Shown here in pieces: positions 24,569-33,482 of a DNA stretch of 64,000 bases. The DNA lies in assembly GCA_029880325.1 (NCBI GenBank), contig JAOUOP010000001.1:62001-126000 (forward strand). The letters are read 5' to 3'. The notes beneath the pieces are model-generated. The model saw only the letters and a list, made by a program, of their open reading frames with translations, did not search any database and had not been told where the DNA came from. Position numbers and translations under genes: made by a program. Numbering within the stretch: the stretch's first letter is position 1; every line of letters begins with the position of its first letter. Source of the stretch: Myxococcales bacterium. Lineage in GTDB: Bacteria; Myxococcota_A; Polyangia; Polyangiales; JAFGIB01.

Positions 24569-26476
24569 GTGAAAGGACTCGGAAAGTACGGCGGCCACGG
24601 GCTGCTGCTGGCCACCATGGCCGGCGCGCTGCTGGTCACCCACCTGCACGAAAAGAGCCGCGCCGCCGAGGGCGCCGCGCGTGGGCGCCATCAACCCGAG
24701 CTGCGGAGCGGCGACGACTACGTCACCTCGCGACAGTGCCGCGCCTGTCACCTCGAGCACTATCGGAGTTGGTCCCACTCCTACCACCGCACGATGACCC
24801 AGGTCGCCAGCCCTGGCAGCGTGCTCGGTGACTTCTCGGGCACGCGCCTGCACTACGGCGGCCAGCACTACGCCCTGAGCCAGCGCGGCGACGACTTCTT
24901 CATGAACGTCCGCAATGCCGGCGAAGAGCCCAAGCTGGGCGGCCGGCCGCCGGTGCCCGGACTCGAACCTGGCGAGCACCGCATCGCCATGGTCACCGGC
25001 TCCCACCACATGCAGGTCTACTGGTACGAAACCGACCGCGGCCGCAGCATGGGACAGCTTCCCTTCGCCTACCTGAAGCGCGAAGACCGCTGGGTGCCGC
25101 GGCGCTCGGTCTTTCTGCGCCCGCCGGAGCGACCGCGCCCCCACGAGACCGGTCGCTGGAACAACACCTGCGTCAACTGCCACGCCACCAACCCCCGCCC
25201 GCGTCTCGACGCCAAGGAAGGCGACGACACCCGCGTCACCGAGCTGGGCATCGCCTGCGAAGCCTGCCACGGCCCCGGCCGAGAGCACGTGGCCAAGCAC
25301 ACTTCGCCGCTGTCGCGCTACGCCCGCCACCTGAGCGCCGACGCCGACGAGCCCGACCGCAGCATCGTCGACCCGCGCCGCCTGAGCCATAAGCGAAGCT
25401 CCGAGATTTGCAGCCAGTGCCATGCCATGTGGCAGTTCAACAGCGGCCAGGACTACAACCGCTGGATGAAGTCGGGAAGTGCTTACCGGCCGGGCACGGA
25501 CCCCAACCGCCACATGTACCTCTTTCAACCCTCGCGCGCGGACGACGACGGGCGCATCGCCAAAGTGGTCAAAGCCAACCCGAGCTACACCAAAGGACAG
25601 TACTGGGGCGACGGCCAGGCGCGCGTCTCGGGCCGCGAGTTCAACGGCCTGGTCGACAGCGCCTGCTACCAGGCGGGCGAGCTGTCCTGCCTCTCGTGTC
25701 ACACCATGCACAAGGCGCAAGACGACGATCGCAGCTTCGAGCACTGGGCCGACGACCAGCTCGGCGCCGGCATGGACGGCGACGGGGCGTGCCTCAGCTG
25801 TCATCGAGAGCTGGGTCAAAGCCTCGAACAACACACCTTCCACCCCGCTTCGTCGGAGGGCAGCCGCTGTTACAACTGCCACATGCCCTACACCAGCTAC
25901 GGCCTGCTCAAGGCCATCCGCAGCCATCGGGTGGCAAGCCCCAGCGTGAGCGAAACCCTGGAGCACGGCCGCCCCAACGCCTGTAACCTCTGCCACCTGG
26001 ACAAGAGCCTGGGCTGGACTGCCGACGCCCTGGCCAGGCGCTACGGAATGCCGCGTCCCAAACTCAGCGAAGACGACGAAACACTATCGGCCGCGGTGAC
26101 CATGGCGCTCAAGGGCGACGCCAGCCAACGCGCCCTGATCGCCTTTGCCCTCGGCTGGCAACCGGCGCGCGCGGCCTCGGGCGAGGACTGGATCCCAGCC
26201 TTTCTGGGCCTGCTGATGGACGACCCCTACGACGCCGTGCGCTACGTCGCCTCCGACTCCCTGCGACAGCTGCCGGGCTTTGCCCACTTCGACTATGATT
26301 TCGTCGTCCCCCCCGGCGATCGCGACAGGGTCGCCCCGCGCGTCGCCGGTCACGCGGGCCCGCCGCGCGCATTGCCCCCGGGCGTGCCGCTATCAACCAG
26401 TGGTCAACTCGACCATGAGACCCTCGAGCGCCTGCTTTCCGCCCGCGACCTGCGACCCATCAACCTGCTCGAGTGA
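24569..26476 (+). CDS. Octahaem c-type cytochrome (copy 1)
   Basis: 635-residue multihaem cytochrome beginning at GTG 24569 (GTGAGG just upstream). It has one N-terminal hydrophobic segment (GLLLATMAGALLVTHL) that can act as an uncleaved anchor or signal. Eight CXXCH motifs lie at about residues 57, 201, 230, 281, 374, 408, 434 and 472. The layout follows the cytochrome-c554/NrfB-like family seen in myxobacteria and planctomycetes. That layout is a first haem with HYRSWSHSYH, the VLGDFSGTRLHYGG barrel-like insert, the CEACHGPG pair, and a C-terminal HEAT-like region (LMDDPYDAVRYVASDSLRQL). A paralogue with the same haem spacing lies at 34937-36748. Reaction and partners are unknown; a periplasmic electron-transfer role is an inference. 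Confidence 0.93.
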   Translation: MKGLGKYGGHGLLLATMAGALLVTHLHEKSRAAEGAARGRHQPELRSGDDYVTSRQCRACHLEHYRSWSHSYHRTMTQVASPGSVLGDFSGTRLHYGGQHYALSQRGDDFFMNVRNAGEEPKLGGRPPVPGLEPGEHRIAMVTGSHHMQVYWYETDRGRSMGQLPFAYLKREDRWVPRRSVFLRPPERPRPHETGRWNNTCVNCHATNPRPRLDAKEGDDTRVTELGIACEACHGPGREHVAKHTSPLSRYARHLSADADEPDRSIVDPRRLSHKRSSEICSQCHAMWQFNSGQDYNRWMKSGSAYRPGTDPNRHMYLFQPSRADDDGRIAKVVKANPSYTKGQYWGDGQARVSGREFNGLVDSACYQAGELSCLSCHTMHKAQDDDRSFEHWADDQLGAGMDGDGACLSCHRELGQSLEQHTFHPASSEGSRCYNCHMPYTSYGLLKAIRSHRVASPSVSETLEHGRPNACNLCHLDKSLGWTADALARRYGMPRPKLSEDDETLSAAVTMALKGDASQRALIAFALGWQPARAASGEDWIPAFLGLLMDDPYDAVRYVASDSLRQLPGFAHFDYDFVVPPGDRDRVAPRVAGHAGPPRALPPGVPLSTSGQLDHETLERLLSARDLRPINLLE

Positions 26477-26485
26477 GTGCCCGCC

Positions 26486-27037
26486 ATGACCGAGCCCGCA
26501 AGCGACACGCAAAGTCCCGCGCCCCAGCCGACGAAAACTGCCGAGGGCCGCGTGCGCCAGCACCTGCGCGCCGGCTGGATCGCGCTGCTCATCTTCGTCA
26601 CGCTGGGAACCGTGCTCGAAGCCCTGCACGCCTTCAAAAGCGCGCAGTACCTGGGTGTCGGCAACGAAATACGCCGCCTGATGTGGACCCTGGCCCACGC
26701 CCACGGCATCGGCCTGGGCCTATTGCACATTGCGTTTGCCGCCACCCTGCAGCTCCTGGGCGCGCGCGTCGAAGCCAGCGACCGCATGGCCATGGCTTCG
26801 CGACTTCTGACGGTAGCGACGGTGCTGTTGCCGGGCGGCTTCTTCATCGGCGGCATCGTCACCTACGGGGGCGACCCCGGCGTCGGCGTACTGTTGGTGC
26901 CCATCGGCGCGCTCGCCCTGTGGCTTGCGATTCTGCTGGTCGGCATGACCACGGTCGAGCGCGAGCCGGCGGCCGATGCACGAGGCCAGGGCTCCAGCGC
27001 CGCTCATACCTCGAGTGCCGGTGACAGCCAGTCATGA
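26486..27037 (+). CDS. Four-TM integral membrane protein
   Basis: 183-residue protein starting at ATG 26486, 9 bp after the octahaem stop. Four hydrophobic helices are visible: LRAGWIALLIFVTLGTVLEA, AHGIGLGLLHIAFAATLQLL, LLTVATVLLPGGFFIGGIV and VLLVPIGALALWLAILLVGM. A conserved-looking H-A-F-K-S segment follows TM1 and a WTLAHAHG segment precedes TM2; the His residues could bind haem or metal, but this is not established. The stop overlaps the YceI gene start (ATGA), so these genes form one translational unit. It could be a membrane anchor or quinol-interacting partner for the cytochrome (inference). Confidence 0.8.
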   Translation: MTEPASDTQSPAPQPTKTAEGRVRQHLRAGWIALLIFVTLGTVLEALHAFKSAQYLGVGNEIRRLMWTLAHAHGIGLGLLHIAFAATLQLLGARVEASDRMAMASRLLTVATVLLPGGFFIGGIVTYGGDPGVGVLLVPIGALALWLAILLVGMTTVEREPAADARGQGSSAAHTSSAGDSQS

Positions 27038-27594
27038 GCCCTGCGCCGACGATCCGGGTCTTCACCTTCAAGGCAGGCTTTTTGGCCCGCGTGGCCCACA
27101 ACCTCAGACTCACGCTCGAGCGCTTCAAACTCGAAGTTACTTCAAAGCGCATCGAGGGCCACTTTGACCTGACCAGCCTGCGCGTCGAGGGTGCCATGGC
27201 AGGCGGCCAGCTCGCCCCCGGCGCGCTGAGCGCCGACGACCGGCGCACCATCGAGCGCAACATGGCCGAGGAGATCCTGCACCTCTCGCGCTGGCCCCGG
27301 GCCCACTTCCGCGGCGCGCTGGCCGAGGGCTCGGCGACCCGACTGCGCGTCGACGGGGCACTGGAACTGCACGGCGTCACCGCCGACATCAGCTGCCACC
27401 TCGAGCTCGGCGAACGCCTGCGGGGGAAGGTCGAGCTGCGCCCCTCGCGCTGGGGCATTCCGCCCTATCGGGCGATGGCGGGCGCACTCAAACTGCAGGA
27501 TCGGGTGGAGATCGAAATCGACCTGCCCGGAGAGCTGGAGGGCTTGGATCACGAGGCGCCCGGCGACAGTGGCTTCGTAGTGGAGCGCAAATAG
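27034..27594 (+). CDS. YceI-like lipid-binding domain protein
   Basis: 186-residue protein whose strands match the YceI/polyisoprenoid-binding lipocalin-like fold: VFTFKAGFLARVAHNLRLTL, HFDLTSLRVEG, RTIERNMAEEILHLSRWPRA and VDGALELHGVTADISCHLEL. Secreted YceI proteins usually have a signal peptide, but none is visible here (it starts MSPAPTIRVFTF), so it may be cytoplasmic or held by its neighbour. YceI-family proteins bind isoprenoid lipids such as quinones, which would fit the redox setting. It overlaps the 4-TM gene by 4 nt. Confidence 0.82.
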   Translation: MSPAPTIRVFTFKAGFLARVAHNLRLTLERFKLEVTSKRIEGHFDLTSLRVEGAMAGGQLAPGALSADDRRTIERNMAEEILHLSRWPRAHFRGALAEGSATRLRVDGALELHGVTADISCHLELGERLRGKVELRPSRWGIPPYRAMAGALKLQDRVEIEIDLPGELEGLDHEAPGDSGFVVERK

Positions 27595-27596
27595 AG

Positions 27597-27686
27597 CACC
27601 GCTCGGGTAGCTACTTTGCCGCGTTCGTGATCGACCCCGATGGACACAACGTCGAGGCGGTATTGGCTGGTGTCCGCGCGGGCTGA
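27597..27686 (+). pseudogene. C-terminal remnant of a glyoxalase/VOC-superfamily gene
   Basis: Just after the YceI stop, a different frame encodes HRSGSYFAAFVIDPDG and then HNVEAVLAGVRAG before TGA at 27684-27686. The core FAAFVIDPDGHNVEAV is the unmistakable C-terminal strand of VOC/glyoxalase-bleomycin-resistance proteins (aaFvxDPDGnxiEav). The upstream 100 or so residues are absent; that space is occupied by the intact YceI gene. It is therefore a truncated leftover from deletion or replacement, too short to be functional. Confidence 0.75.
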
Positions 27687-27701
27687 TGGGGCGGTCCAGC
27701 C

Positions 27702-28547
27702 TCAAGGCGCGTGCGCTTCTCCAGCGGCCGCTGCAAAGCGCTTCTTCGGCTCCAGCACGAGCTGCAGCGCCCGCGTTTCGCCGTGCTCGAGCCAGACGAA
27801 ACTCTCGGCCACCTTGAACAGCGGGTGCCAGGCGCTGAGCTTGACGTTCTTGCGGATCGGAAAGTCCGCGATCTGAAAGCGACCATCGGCCCCGGTTACC
27901 GCGAAGACCGGATGGTGAAAGGTGACCACGTCGGTGCGACCGCAGGGGGCCGAAGGCGGGCACTGGATCGATTCGACCCAGCCGCCCAGCAACGGCGGCA
28001 GCGCCACCGGACGATGGCGCGGCAGGGGGCGCCCCTCGAAGGCGGCGCCAAAGGCCGGCGCGAAGGGGTAGTCGTCCCGGTTTTCGACCGTGATGGTGTC
28101 GCCGGCCATGGCCGCGACCAACCCCGGCTGCAGGCGGCAGTCCTCGATCACCACGCGATGAATCGCCCGCGGGCGATCGCGGTAGCCGGAAAACTCGCTC
28201 GCGCCCACGACCACACCGGAGAGCCCGCGCTCCGCTCCCTGCGTCACCGGCTGCAGCGCCTGACGATCGGCCTGCACACAGCCCGTTGGGCGCGCCTGCG
28301 CCGCCCGGTCCAGCAGCTGCGGGCGCGAAAGGTCGGACCCGTGGTAGCGCGGCAAACTCGCCTCCGGGGCCAGCACCACCCGACCGCTGAGCAGCGCTCC
28401 GCTGCCTTTTGTCTTCTTCGGCACGCGCTCGCGAAGGCCGCCCTCGCAGCCGAACCCGAACCCGAGCATGAGCAGCCAGGCCGCAGCCAGCCGCGGGACC
28501 GCCGTACGGCGCCCCATCATCGCGAGCGGCAGAATCCCGAATTTCAT
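27702..28547 (-). CDS. Cupredoxin-like lipoprotein (methylamine-utilisation-type)
   Basis: About 281 residues from ATG 28547; ATGs at 28520/28517 and the codon at 28580 are alternatives, none with a strong ribosome-binding site. A hydrophobic N-terminus leads to the lipobox FGFGC, predicting a lipoprotein. The middle has cupredoxin-like strands (HRVVIEDCRLQPGLVAAMAG then DTITVENRDDYPFAPAF). It ends with a carboxypeptidase-regulatory-like beta-sandwich (FAVTGADGRFQIADFPI; VKLSAWHPLFKVAESFVWLE). Such two-part proteins are often labelled methylamine-utilisation or cupredoxin-like. Copper binding is not proven because no complete Cys-His-Met ligand set is obvious. It is convergent with the cytochrome/YceI operon. 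Confidence 0.7.
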   Translation of the reverse strand: MKFGILPLAMMGRRTAVPRLAAAWLLMLGFGFGCEGGLRERVPKKTKGSGALLSGRVVLAPEASLPRYHGSDLSRPQLLDRAAQARPTGCVQADRQALQPVTQGAERGLSGVVVGASEFSGYRDRPRAIHRVVIEDCRLQPGLVAAMAGDTITVENRDDYPFAPAFGAAFEGRPLPRHRPVALPPLLGGWVESIQCPPSAPCGRTDVVTFHHPVFAVTGADGRFQIADFPIRKNVKLSAWHPLFKVAESFVWLEHGETRALQLVLEPKKRFAAAAGEAHAP

Positions 28548-28604
28548 GGACCGCCCGACGCTGCCACCAAGATCACCCAAAGGAAAGGGTGCGGCCGCAC
28601 GCCA

Positions 28605-29516
28605 TCAGCCGAATCGATACTCGACACCGGTGCGCTGCTCCGAAACCTCCCACAGCCTGCGCGCGAGCTCGGCGTCGTAGGCCCGACGTGCCGCGCGCCC
28701 GGGCCGCGGCGCTCCGTAGAGCGCACCCAGGCCCCCGGGACCGATCAGCTCGCCCCCGCGCAGCGCCGGATCGGTGGCCGCCGCAAGCGTGGGCCAGGCT
28801 CCACGCTCTGGGCTCTGGGCGAAAAGAAGGTTGCCGGTACGGTAAAAGGCCTGCTGGAGCTTGGAGCCGCTCTGGCGCGGCCCAACCTGCTGCAGGTCGG
28901 TGTCGGCGTAGCCCGGATGGCAGGCGAGACTCGCGATGGCCAGGCCTGCGCGCTCGAGCCGACGCTCAAGCTCGAAGGCGAAGAGCAGGTTCGCGAGCTT
29001 GCTTGCCCCGTAGGCGCTCCACTTGTGATAGCCACGCTCGGCGGCCAGGTCGTCCAGGCGCAAGCGCCCCCCGCGGTGCATCAAGCTGGTCACCGTCACG
29101 ACGCGGGCAGAGTCGGCCGCCTTCAGGGCGTCGAGCAACAGGCCCGTCAGTGCGAAGTGCCCAAAGTGATTGACGCCCAGCTGCATTTCAAAGCCGTCTT
29201 CGGTCAGCTGACGCGGGATGGCCATCACGCCGGCGTTGTTGCACAGCACATGCAGCGGCTTTTCTTGCTGCACAAAACGCTCGGCCGCCGCGCGCACCGA
29301 GCCCAGGCTGGCCAGGTCGAGCTCGAGCAGTTCGAGGCGCGCGCTGGGATGTTCGGCGACGATGCGCTCGCGCGCCCGCTGTGCGCGTTCGAGACTGCGA
29401 CAGGCCAACACCACCTCGGCCGACTTGCCCGCAAAGGCGCGCGCGGCCTCGAAGCCGATGCCACTGTTGGCGCCGGTGATCAGAACCGTCTTGCCGCTGA
29501 GGTCGGGTAGCTCCAT
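28605..29516 (-). CDS. Short-chain dehydrogenase (retinol/protochlorophyllide reductase-like SDR)
   Basis: 303-residue NAD(P)-dependent oxidoreductase. The nucleotide motif TGANSGIG lies near residue 14. CNNAGVM sits near residue 92, and the catalytic Ser and YGASK come later (VTVTSLMHRGG; WSAYGASKLANLLFAFELER). VACHPG-type SLACHPGYADTDLQQVG follows. Arg in ACRSLERAQ suggests NADPH preference. This subgroup resembles retinol-dehydrogenase-like and protochlorophyllide-reductase-like SDRs; the true substrate is unknown. The ATG at 29516 is well placed. It lies between the second spermidine-synthase-like gene and the cupredoxin-like gene, all on the minus strand. Confidence 0.9.
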   Translation of the reverse strand: MELPDLSGKTVLITGANSGIGFEAARAFAGKSAEVVLACRSLERAQRARERIVAEHPSARLELLELDLASLGSVRAAAERFVQQEKPLHVLCNNAGVMAIPRQLTEDGFEMQLGVNHFGHFALTGLLLDALKAADSARVVTVTSLMHRGGRLRLDDLAAERGYHKWSAYGASKLANLLFAFELERRLERAGLAIASLACHPGYADTDLQQVGPRQSGSKLQQAFYRTGNLLFAQSPERGAWPTLAAATDPALRGGELIGPGGLGALYGAPRPGRAARRAYDAELARRLWEVSEQRTGVEYRFG

Positions 29517-29577
29517 GGCAATGCCAACGTCGCGGGGCTGACCCTACAGGCGATGCAGAGGTCCGCAAAGGGTCCCG

Positions 29578-31617
29578 TCAATCCGAAAGCGACAGCAGGC
29601 TCGCCCGGCGGTCACGGAAGACCACGGGCGTTTCGGCCTCGATCGCGTGGGCAGCGGTGGCGTCGGCTCCCAGCAGCGGCTCCAGCAGCGCGCCGTCGCG
29701 AGCCAGCAGCGCCCAGCGCGCCCGCATTATGCCCCGCTCGCGATCGCCCCGGCTCTCGACGATGCGCATGGCCAGGCCGTGATGGCGCGCAGCACCGGCC
29801 ACCGCCCGGTGCACCGCCAGGTGCCGATTGGAGACGTTGGCCAGCAGGATGCCGTCGGGGGCAAGCGCCCGGAGGTAGACGCCAAAGGCCTCCACCGTGA
29901 GCAGATGGATGGGAACCGAGTCGCTGGAAAAGGCGTCGAGCAAGAGCAGGTCGAAGCCCGCTTCGGGTTCTGAGGACAAAAGCAGACGGCCGTCGCCATG
30001 CTCGACGCGAACCACCGCGGCGCTGGTCTCGAGGTAGCTGAAATGGCGACGCGCCAGACGTGTTACCTCTGGGTTGATCTCAAAAAATGCGATGCGATCG
30101 TCGGCCTTGGCGTAGGCCGCCACCGTACCCACGCCAAGCCCCAGCACACCGATGCTGCGCGGGCGCCCCTGCCGGTGCAGCCTCAGGGCCCGCCCGGCCC
30201 CCGACTGGCTGCCGAAATAGGCCACGGGCAGGGCCGCGAGCGCCGGATCGCGCAGCTGGCGCCCGTGGTGGGTGCGTCCGTGGGTCAAGACGCGGCTGCG
30301 GGCAGTCTGGCTGACCTCGAGCGGGCCGAAGAAGTCGCGATGGCGCTCCAGCACGCGCCCCGGCTGCCCCAGGCCCACGATCTGCGCATAGAGCGTGCCC
30401 AGCAGCAGCGGCGTGGCCAGACCGCTGCCGATCCAGCTCAGGCGCTGGGCGCCGGTGGGCGGCTGCCGCGGGTCCGCGCGACGACTGGTAAGCGCGAGCA
30501 AAAGGTGAATCGCCAGCATCGTCAGTGGCAGCTCGTAGCGCCCATCGAAGAGTGCCGGCGCTGCAAACGCCACGAACGCGCCACCAGCCGCACCGCCGGC
30601 CGAAAGCAAGAAGTAATAGCCGGTCAGGGCGCTGGGCTCGGGCCCACGCTCGGCCAGCGCCGAATGGCAGAGCATGGCGCCGCTGTAGAGCGTCAGCGCC
30701 GGCACGCCGAGCATCAGCGGCAACGGCACCTGATTGCCGGGCAATAGCATCACCGGCAGTGCCACACTGCAGGCGATCCACAGCCCCCGGTGAAAGCGCG
30801 GCAGGTGCCAGCGCTCGCTGGCGAAGGCCAGCACGTAGGTCAGCAGGTAGATGGCAAGCCCGAGCACCCACAGAAAAGCGGTCGCCGCCACATCCACTGT
30901 AAGTTGGTCACTGATCGCCGACAGCAATGCCGAGGGAGCGGCGGCCAGAAAGAAGACCGCAGCGCGCGCGCCCGGTGTCGCAGCCGCCGCGGGGTTGGCA
31001 GCCACCCCAAGGCCCGACGCCGGAGCCCCGCGACTGATGCGAAAGGCCGTGGCGACGGTGGCCAAGAGGGCCGCGCCGTAGAGCGCAAAGCCCCACTGCC
31101 ACACCCGGGCCTGCCCCGGAAGATCCCAGAGGCGCTCGAAGCCGAAGGGATACAGCAAAAGGCCCGCGAAGGAGCCGGCGTTGGAGAACGCAAACAGCCG
31201 GTAGGGGCGCAGTCCACGAAGACGCCCGTAGACCCACTGCAAGAGCGGCGTCGTCGTCGCCAGCGCAAAATAGGCGAGCCCGACCGCCTGCAGCAAAAAG
31301 AGCGTCAGCGAAAGCGAGGGTCGTTCGCCGCCGACGGCGAGGACACGCTCGAAGCCTGAAAGCGGCGTGGCCCAAAGCGCGAGGGCGACCAGCGCCAGCT
31401 GCAACGCCAGCTGAATGCGCAGCGAAAAGATGCGCGCCGAAAGATGCACCCACAGATAGGCCAGACACAGCATGGCCTGAAAAAACGCCAGGCAGACGAT
31501 CCACACGAAGGGCGCGCCGCCGAGCTGCGGCAGCAGCATGCGTCCGACCATCGGCTGCACCACAAAGACCAGGCTCGCTCCCAGAAAGCTGGCGATGGCG
31601 ATGGAGGTATGGAGCAC
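29578..31617 (-). CDS. Membrane-anchored spermidine-synthase-like protein (copy 2)
   Basis: About 679 residues from GTG 31617, placed just before the first hydrophobic helix (LHTSIAIASFLGASLVFVVQ). The upstream in-frame extension to 31848 is low-complexity and overlaps the divergent phosphatase gene, so it was not used; TTG 31653 is another option. The layout equals copy 1 at 18623-20692: many TM helices with PMVGRMLLPQLGGAPFVW at the start, then a Rossmann domain with GVLGLGVGTVAAYAKADD, FFEINPEVTRLARRHFSYLE and VRVEHGDGRLLL. LLLLDAFSSDSVPIHLLTVE follows. The two copies are clearly paralogous but diverged throughout. The substrate is unknown. Confidence 0.85.
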   Translation of the reverse strand: MLHTSIAIASFLGASLVFVVQPMVGRMLLPQLGGAPFVWIVCLAFFQAMLCLAYLWVHLSARIFSLRIQLALQLALVALALWATPLSGFERVLAVGGERPSLSLTLFLLQAVGLAYFALATTTPLLQWVYGRLRGLRPYRLFAFSNAGSFAGLLLYPFGFERLWDLPGQARVWQWGFALYGAALLATVATAFRISRGAPASGLGVAANPAAAATPGARAAVFFLAAAPSALLSAISDQLTVDVAATAFLWVLGLAIYLLTYVLAFASERWHLPRFHRGLWIACSVALPVMLLPGNQVPLPLMLGVPALTLYSGAMLCHSALAERGPEPSALTGYYFLLSAGGAAGGAFVAFAAPALFDGRYELPLTMLAIHLLLALTSRRADPRQPPTGAQRLSWIGSGLATPLLLGTLYAQIVGLGQPGRVLERHRDFFGPLEVSQTARSRVLTHGRTHHGRQLRDPALAALPVAYFGSQSGAGRALRLHRQGRPRSIGVLGLGVGTVAAYAKADDRIAFFEINPEVTRLARRHFSYLETSAAVVRVEHGDGRLLLSSEPEAGFDLLLLDAFSSDSVPIHLLTVEAFGVYLRALAPDGILLANVSNRHLAVHRAVAGAARHHGLAMRIVESRGDRERGIMRARWALLARDGALLEPLLGADATAAHAIEAETPVVFRDRRASLLSLSD

Positions 31618-31739
31618 GCGGACGCAAGCATCGGCGCTGCCAAGGCCGATCGTCAACGCTGGGCGTGCCCGCCGACCCCTCGAAATCGCCCGGCTTTGGG
31701 GTACAAGGGCGGTAGCCCCCCCCGACGGACAAGCCCCGC

Positions 31740-33035
31740 GTGCACACAGCTCCAGCCACTTCGATCGTCTTCGCCCTGGGCCTGGCGCTGCCGCTGTGCT
31801 CGGCGGCCGGCTGTGTGGGCGTGACCACCGATCTCTCCGGGGACGCAAACTCCAGTGAACCGCCCCCCGATCCCTGCGCCCCGGCGGCCCCCGCGAGCGA
31901 CGCCGGAGTACAGGTCCCGCCGGGCATGGCCAGGCAGGTCATCGTCCTGATCGGCGACGGCACCGGTGCCGCGCACTGGGAAGCGGCGCGCGTGGCGGCC
32001 GGAGGCACCCTGGCGGTGGACGCGCTCGAAGGCCCCTCCCTCTACGCCACCGACGCCCTACCCGCCGGCACCACCACCGACTCCGCCGCCGCAGCCACCG
32101 CGATCGCCACCGGACAATGCACCTTCAACGGTCGCATCGGCGTCGACGGCTCCGGCCTGCCGCACCGAAATCTCATGGAATACGCCCGCGCCGCGGCCAT
32201 GGGCACGGGCATTGTCACCAACACGGTGATCGTCGATGCCACCCCCATGGCCTTCGTCGGCCACAGCGGCAGCCGCTATTGCTCCGAATCGCTGGCCGCG
32301 CAGCTCATCGACGTCGCGCGCCCCGACGTGGTGCTGGGCGGCTTCATCCCCGACAGCGCCTTTGCCGGCCCCGGCCTCGACGAGCGCGCCCGGGCCGCGG
32401 GCTACAGCGTCGGCTTCGAGCTGTCGGCCCTGCGCGCGGCAGCAGCTGACGCCGAGCCCGATGCCCCTGTCCTGGGCCTCTTCGGCGAGGGCCCCTCCTC
32501 GCCGCTTTGGACCGCGTGGGATCAGGGCCTGACACCGGAAATCTTGCGCGACGCGGGCAGCGACGAGCCCACGCTGGCCGAGATGACACGCTTTGCCCTC
32601 GAGCGCCTCGCAAGCGACGACAGCGGCTTCGTGCTCATGGTCGAGAGCGAGCACGCCGACACCGTGGGCCACCTGGCCTACCTCGACGTGGCGCAGGCAG
32701 CCGTCTGGATGCCGTCACTGGTACTCGAACTCGACGCGGCTGTGGCCGAGGTGCTGGCCTGGGTCGAAAGTCACTCGAGCTTCGACGATACGCTGGTGGT
32801 GGTCTGCGCCGACCACGAGACCGGCGGTTACACCCTGGCGGCCAGCAACCCCGAAGACCTCGCGGGCGCCAGCTTTCCCTCCTCGCCCAACCACACCCCA
32901 TCGGCGGTCCCGATCTTCGCGCGCGGCCCCGGCAGCGAGCGGCTATCGGACGTCAAGCACCTCAGCGACATCTTTCAGCTACTCACCGGCAACCTCGACG
33001 CACTGCCGGGCACGGGTCGGTGCCGCGAGAACTAA
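31740..33035 (+). CDS. Alkaline phosphatase family lipoprotein
   Basis: 431-residue enzyme from GTG 31740. The signal peptide ends at a lipobox near CSAAGC. Alkaline-phosphatase signatures are intact: the first metal motif VIVLIGDGTGAAH, the nucleophile region LPAGTTTDSAAAATAIATGQ (phosphorylated Ser in TDSA), the VDATPMAFVGHSGSRY loop, FVLMVESEHADTVGHL and VVVCADHETGGYTL. It should hydrolyse phosphomonoesters in the periplasm. It is divergent from the second spermidine-synthase-like gene across about 120 bp and convergent with the CBS gene, 3 bp away. No Pho box was identified. Confidence 0.92.
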   Translation: MHTAPATSIVFALGLALPLCSAAGCVGVTTDLSGDANSSEPPPDPCAPAAPASDAGVQVPPGMARQVIVLIGDGTGAAHWEAARVAAGGTLAVDALEGPSLYATDALPAGTTTDSAAAATAIATGQCTFNGRIGVDGSGLPHRNLMEYARAAAMGTGIVTNTVIVDATPMAFVGHSGSRYCSESLAAQLIDVARPDVVLGGFIPDSAFAGPGLDERARAAGYSVGFELSALRAAAADAEPDAPVLGLFGEGPSSPLWTAWDQGLTPEILRDAGSDEPTLAEMTRFALERLASDDSGFVLMVESEHADTVGHLAYLDVAQAAVWMPSLVLELDAAVAEVLAWVESHSSFDDTLVVVCADHETGGYTLAASNPEDLAGASFPSSPNHTPSAVPIFARGPGSERLSDVKHLSDIFQLLTGNLDALPGTGRCREN

Positions 33036-33038
33036 CTC

Positions 33039-33482
33039 TCAGTTACCGCGCTCGCGGCGCTGCTCCCGTTGCAGAAGCCGCGTCAGCTCCATCAGCTGGG
33101 TGCCGGTCCACTCGACCATGTCGTCGAACGTGAAGATGCCGAGCAAAAAGCCCTCAGCATCGACCACGGGCACGCGCCGAATGCCCCGCGCCCGCATTTG
33201 CTCCAGCACCTCATGAACGTCGCGATCCTCGCGCGCGCAGTAGGGCTCGCGGCTCATCACCTTGCCCACGGGCGTCGCCTCGGCCGGCAGGTTGCCGGCG
33301 ACGATGGAGCGCATCAAATCGCGGTCGGTGATGATGCCCACCGGCTTGCGCCGGCCCTGGTGCTTTTCGACCAGCACGACGCTGCCGACGTGGTGGTCGC
33401 GCATCAGGCGGCCCACCTGGGCCGCCGACTCCATGCGGTCGCCGACGACCACGCTGCGATTGCAGAGTTCTCCGATGCGCAT
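33039..33482 (-). CDS. Two-CBS-domain protein
   Basis: 147-residue protein made only of a CBS pair (Bateman module). CBS1 spans about residues 8-65 (GRLMRDHHVGSVVLVEKHQG; VGIITDRDLMRSIVAG) and CBS2 about 75-130 (VMSREPYCAREDRDVHEVLE; RRVPVVDAEGFLLGIFTFDD). Such stand-alone modules bind adenine nucleotides and sense energy state. It is divergent from the universal stress protein gene across about 165 bp, which hints at shared stress control. Confidence 0.92.
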   Translation of the reverse strand: MRIGELCNRSVVVGDRMESAAQVGRLMRDHHVGSVVLVEKHQGRRKPVGIITDRDLMRSIVAGNLPAEATPVGKVMSREPYCAREDRDVHEVLEQMRARGIRRVPVVDAEGFLLGIFTFDDMVEWTGTQLMELTRLLQREQRRERGN

